Shown: one piece after another, positions 63,283 through 64,000 of the stretch
How positions within the stretch are numbered: position 1 is the first letter of the stretch
Layout: the number at the start of each line of letters is the position of its first letter
Assembly (NCBI RefSeq): GCF_030532265.1
Contig: NZ_JAUNLM010000001.1
Coordinates: 120,614-184,613 of the forward strand
DNA length: 64,000 nucleotides
Reading direction: 5' to 3'
Source: Clostridium sp.
GTDB taxonomy: Bacteria > Bacillota > Clostridia > Clostridiales > Clostridiaceae
The notes under the pieces: model-generated
The model's database searches: none
Told to the model about the DNA's origin: nothing
What the model saw: only the letters and a program-made list of their open reading frames with translations
Translations under genes and position numbers: made by a program

Positions 63283-64000
63283 TTAAAAATAATTATTTCC
63301 AAAAATATTATATGAATTTATATATTTAAGTGTATAGTTTTCTTTCTCAGTTACATTTGATTTTATTAAAAGATCAAATTTATAGAAAATATGACGAGTA
63401 AATATACTAATTAATAACATTATAAATGATGCTAAATAAAATAGAAGATATATTTTATTTCCTATTTTATCAAATATAATTCCGTATATGAACTGACCTA
63501 AGGGGGTTGTACACATACTAACGCATACAAAGCATGATACTACTTTTCCAATTAAATCTTTAGGAGTTAAAATTTGTAGATATGACATTAGTTGAATTTG
63601 AAATATTGTTGATAATGATATTAATAAAGCGCAAGCAATTAATATGAAGATACTTGACTTTGGTTTCAATTTCTTTGATAGTACTCCTGATATTATACCT
63701 CCTAATATTGCACCGGCAGCAATTACACCTTGTGCATATCCATATAGACGATTAGCGGTATTAGTTGTAAATCCTAAGTATTTTGTAATTAGAACTGGAA
63801 CTGCAATTAAAGTTAATGATGTAAGAAAAAAGTTAAGAGAAGCATAAATTAATGATGATTTCCACAAAGTTGGACGCTTTTTAAACATAAAAATAAAGCT
63901 TTCTTTAATATCTAAAAAACCTATAGTAAAGATATTTCCTTTTATTTTCTTATTTTCAAATGGAATATTAAGAAAAGTTTCCATATATTCAATTATAAAG
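63283..64000 (-). CDS. MFS exporter, C-terminal half, 5' end beyond the window
   Basis: Seen from the window edge (frame open through 64000) to the stop at 63283. About six hydrophobic segments; the loop RLYGYAQGVIAAGAILGGIISGVLSKKLKPKSS (about residues 78-110 from Met 63984) is the second-half MFS motif, and LIGKVVSCFVCVSMCTTPLGQFIYGIIFDKIG resembles MefA/enterobactin-type drug exporters. Met 63984 is internal rather than the true start. Substrate unknown. Confidence 0.8.
   Translation of the reverse strand, partial: FIIEYMETFLNIPFENKKIKGNIFTIGFLDIKESFIFMFKKRPTLWKSSLIYASLNFFLTSLTLIAVPVLITKYLGFTTNTANRLYGYAQGVIAAGAILGGIISGVLSKKLKPKSSIFILIACALLISLSTIFQIQLMSYLQILTPKDLIGKVVSCFVCVSMCTTPLGQFIYGIIFDKIGNKIYLLFYLASFIMLLISIFTRHIFYKFDLLIKSNVTEKENYTLKYINSYNIFGNNYF

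Noticed and set aside
1-64000. tRNA, rRNA, prophage or complete insertion sequence
   Set aside because: No cloverleaf-type sequence, rRNA segment, integrase, capsid gene or transposase was recognised on either strand.

Overview
The window is a contiguous piece of a very AT-rich Firmicutes chromosome. Gene content and order (dprA-topA-codY-rpsB-tsf-pyrH-frr-uppS-cdsA-dxr-rseP-ispG-polC-rimP-nusA-infB-rbfA-truB-ribF-rpsO-pnp ... recA-rny-spoVS), strong AGGAGG-type ribosome binding sites, and sporulation genes (spoVS, a ymxH-like gene, an FtsK/SpoIIIE translocase) point to Clostridium sensu stricto (cluster I). The species cannot be named from the sequence. No rRNA or tRNA gene was seen.

Bases 1-39,600 are conserved housekeeping DNA, all on the + strand: DNA uptake and topology (dprA, topA), the GTP/branched-chain amino acid sensor CodY, translation factors (rpsB, tsf, frr, rimP, infB, rbfA, rpsO), UMP kinase, the isoprenoid/envelope block (uppS, cdsA, dxr, rseP, ispG), replication (polC), transcription (nusA), RNA modification and decay (truB, pnp, rny), flavin synthesis (ribF), lysine-pathway aspartokinase, chromosome segregation (ftsK/spoIIIE), phospholipid synthesis (pgsA) and recombination (recA with a clear LexA box). 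Many units end in strong intrinsic terminators. spoVS has a sigma-H-type promoter, and recA, rny, ptsH, rpsB and rpsO have good sigma-A promoters.

Bases 39,600-51,400 hold ptsH, a DUF378 protein, purB, an MFS transporter and a cobalamin block. The cobalamin genes are cobT, cobU, cobS, a small CobU-like protein and cobC, followed by a PP-loop ATPase of the diphthine-ammonia-ligase family and cobyric acid synthase. ilvE and a mechanosensitive channel follow on the - strand. Bases 51,400-54,400 are a queuosine-precursor salvage region: two identical preQ1-I aptamers, a radical-SAM protein that fits the queuine lyase QueL, and two QueT-type transporters. Bases 54,400-60,830 carry exoA, small unknown genes, an isochorismatase-type hydrolase, an S66 peptidase and an ABC-F ATPase.

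The notable part is 60,830-63,266, an AT-rich island holding a minimal CRISPR system. A 423-residue Cas12f-type effector (type V-F/V-U3; RuvC D229, E327, D408 and a four-Cys zinc ribbon) is followed by about 320 bp of structured non-coding DNA. After that comes a mini-array of three identical 29-bp repeats on an exact 66-bp period plus one degenerate terminal repeat. No adaptation gene (cas1, cas2, cas4) is present. The region between effector and array contains two candidate tracrRNA anti-repeats and a 28-bp hairpin whose three imperfections are all G-U wobbles in the + strand RNA. Two LexA-like boxes lie upstream of the effector. The array's best promoter has its -10 box inside the first repeat. 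The window ends inside an MFS exporter gene on the - strand.
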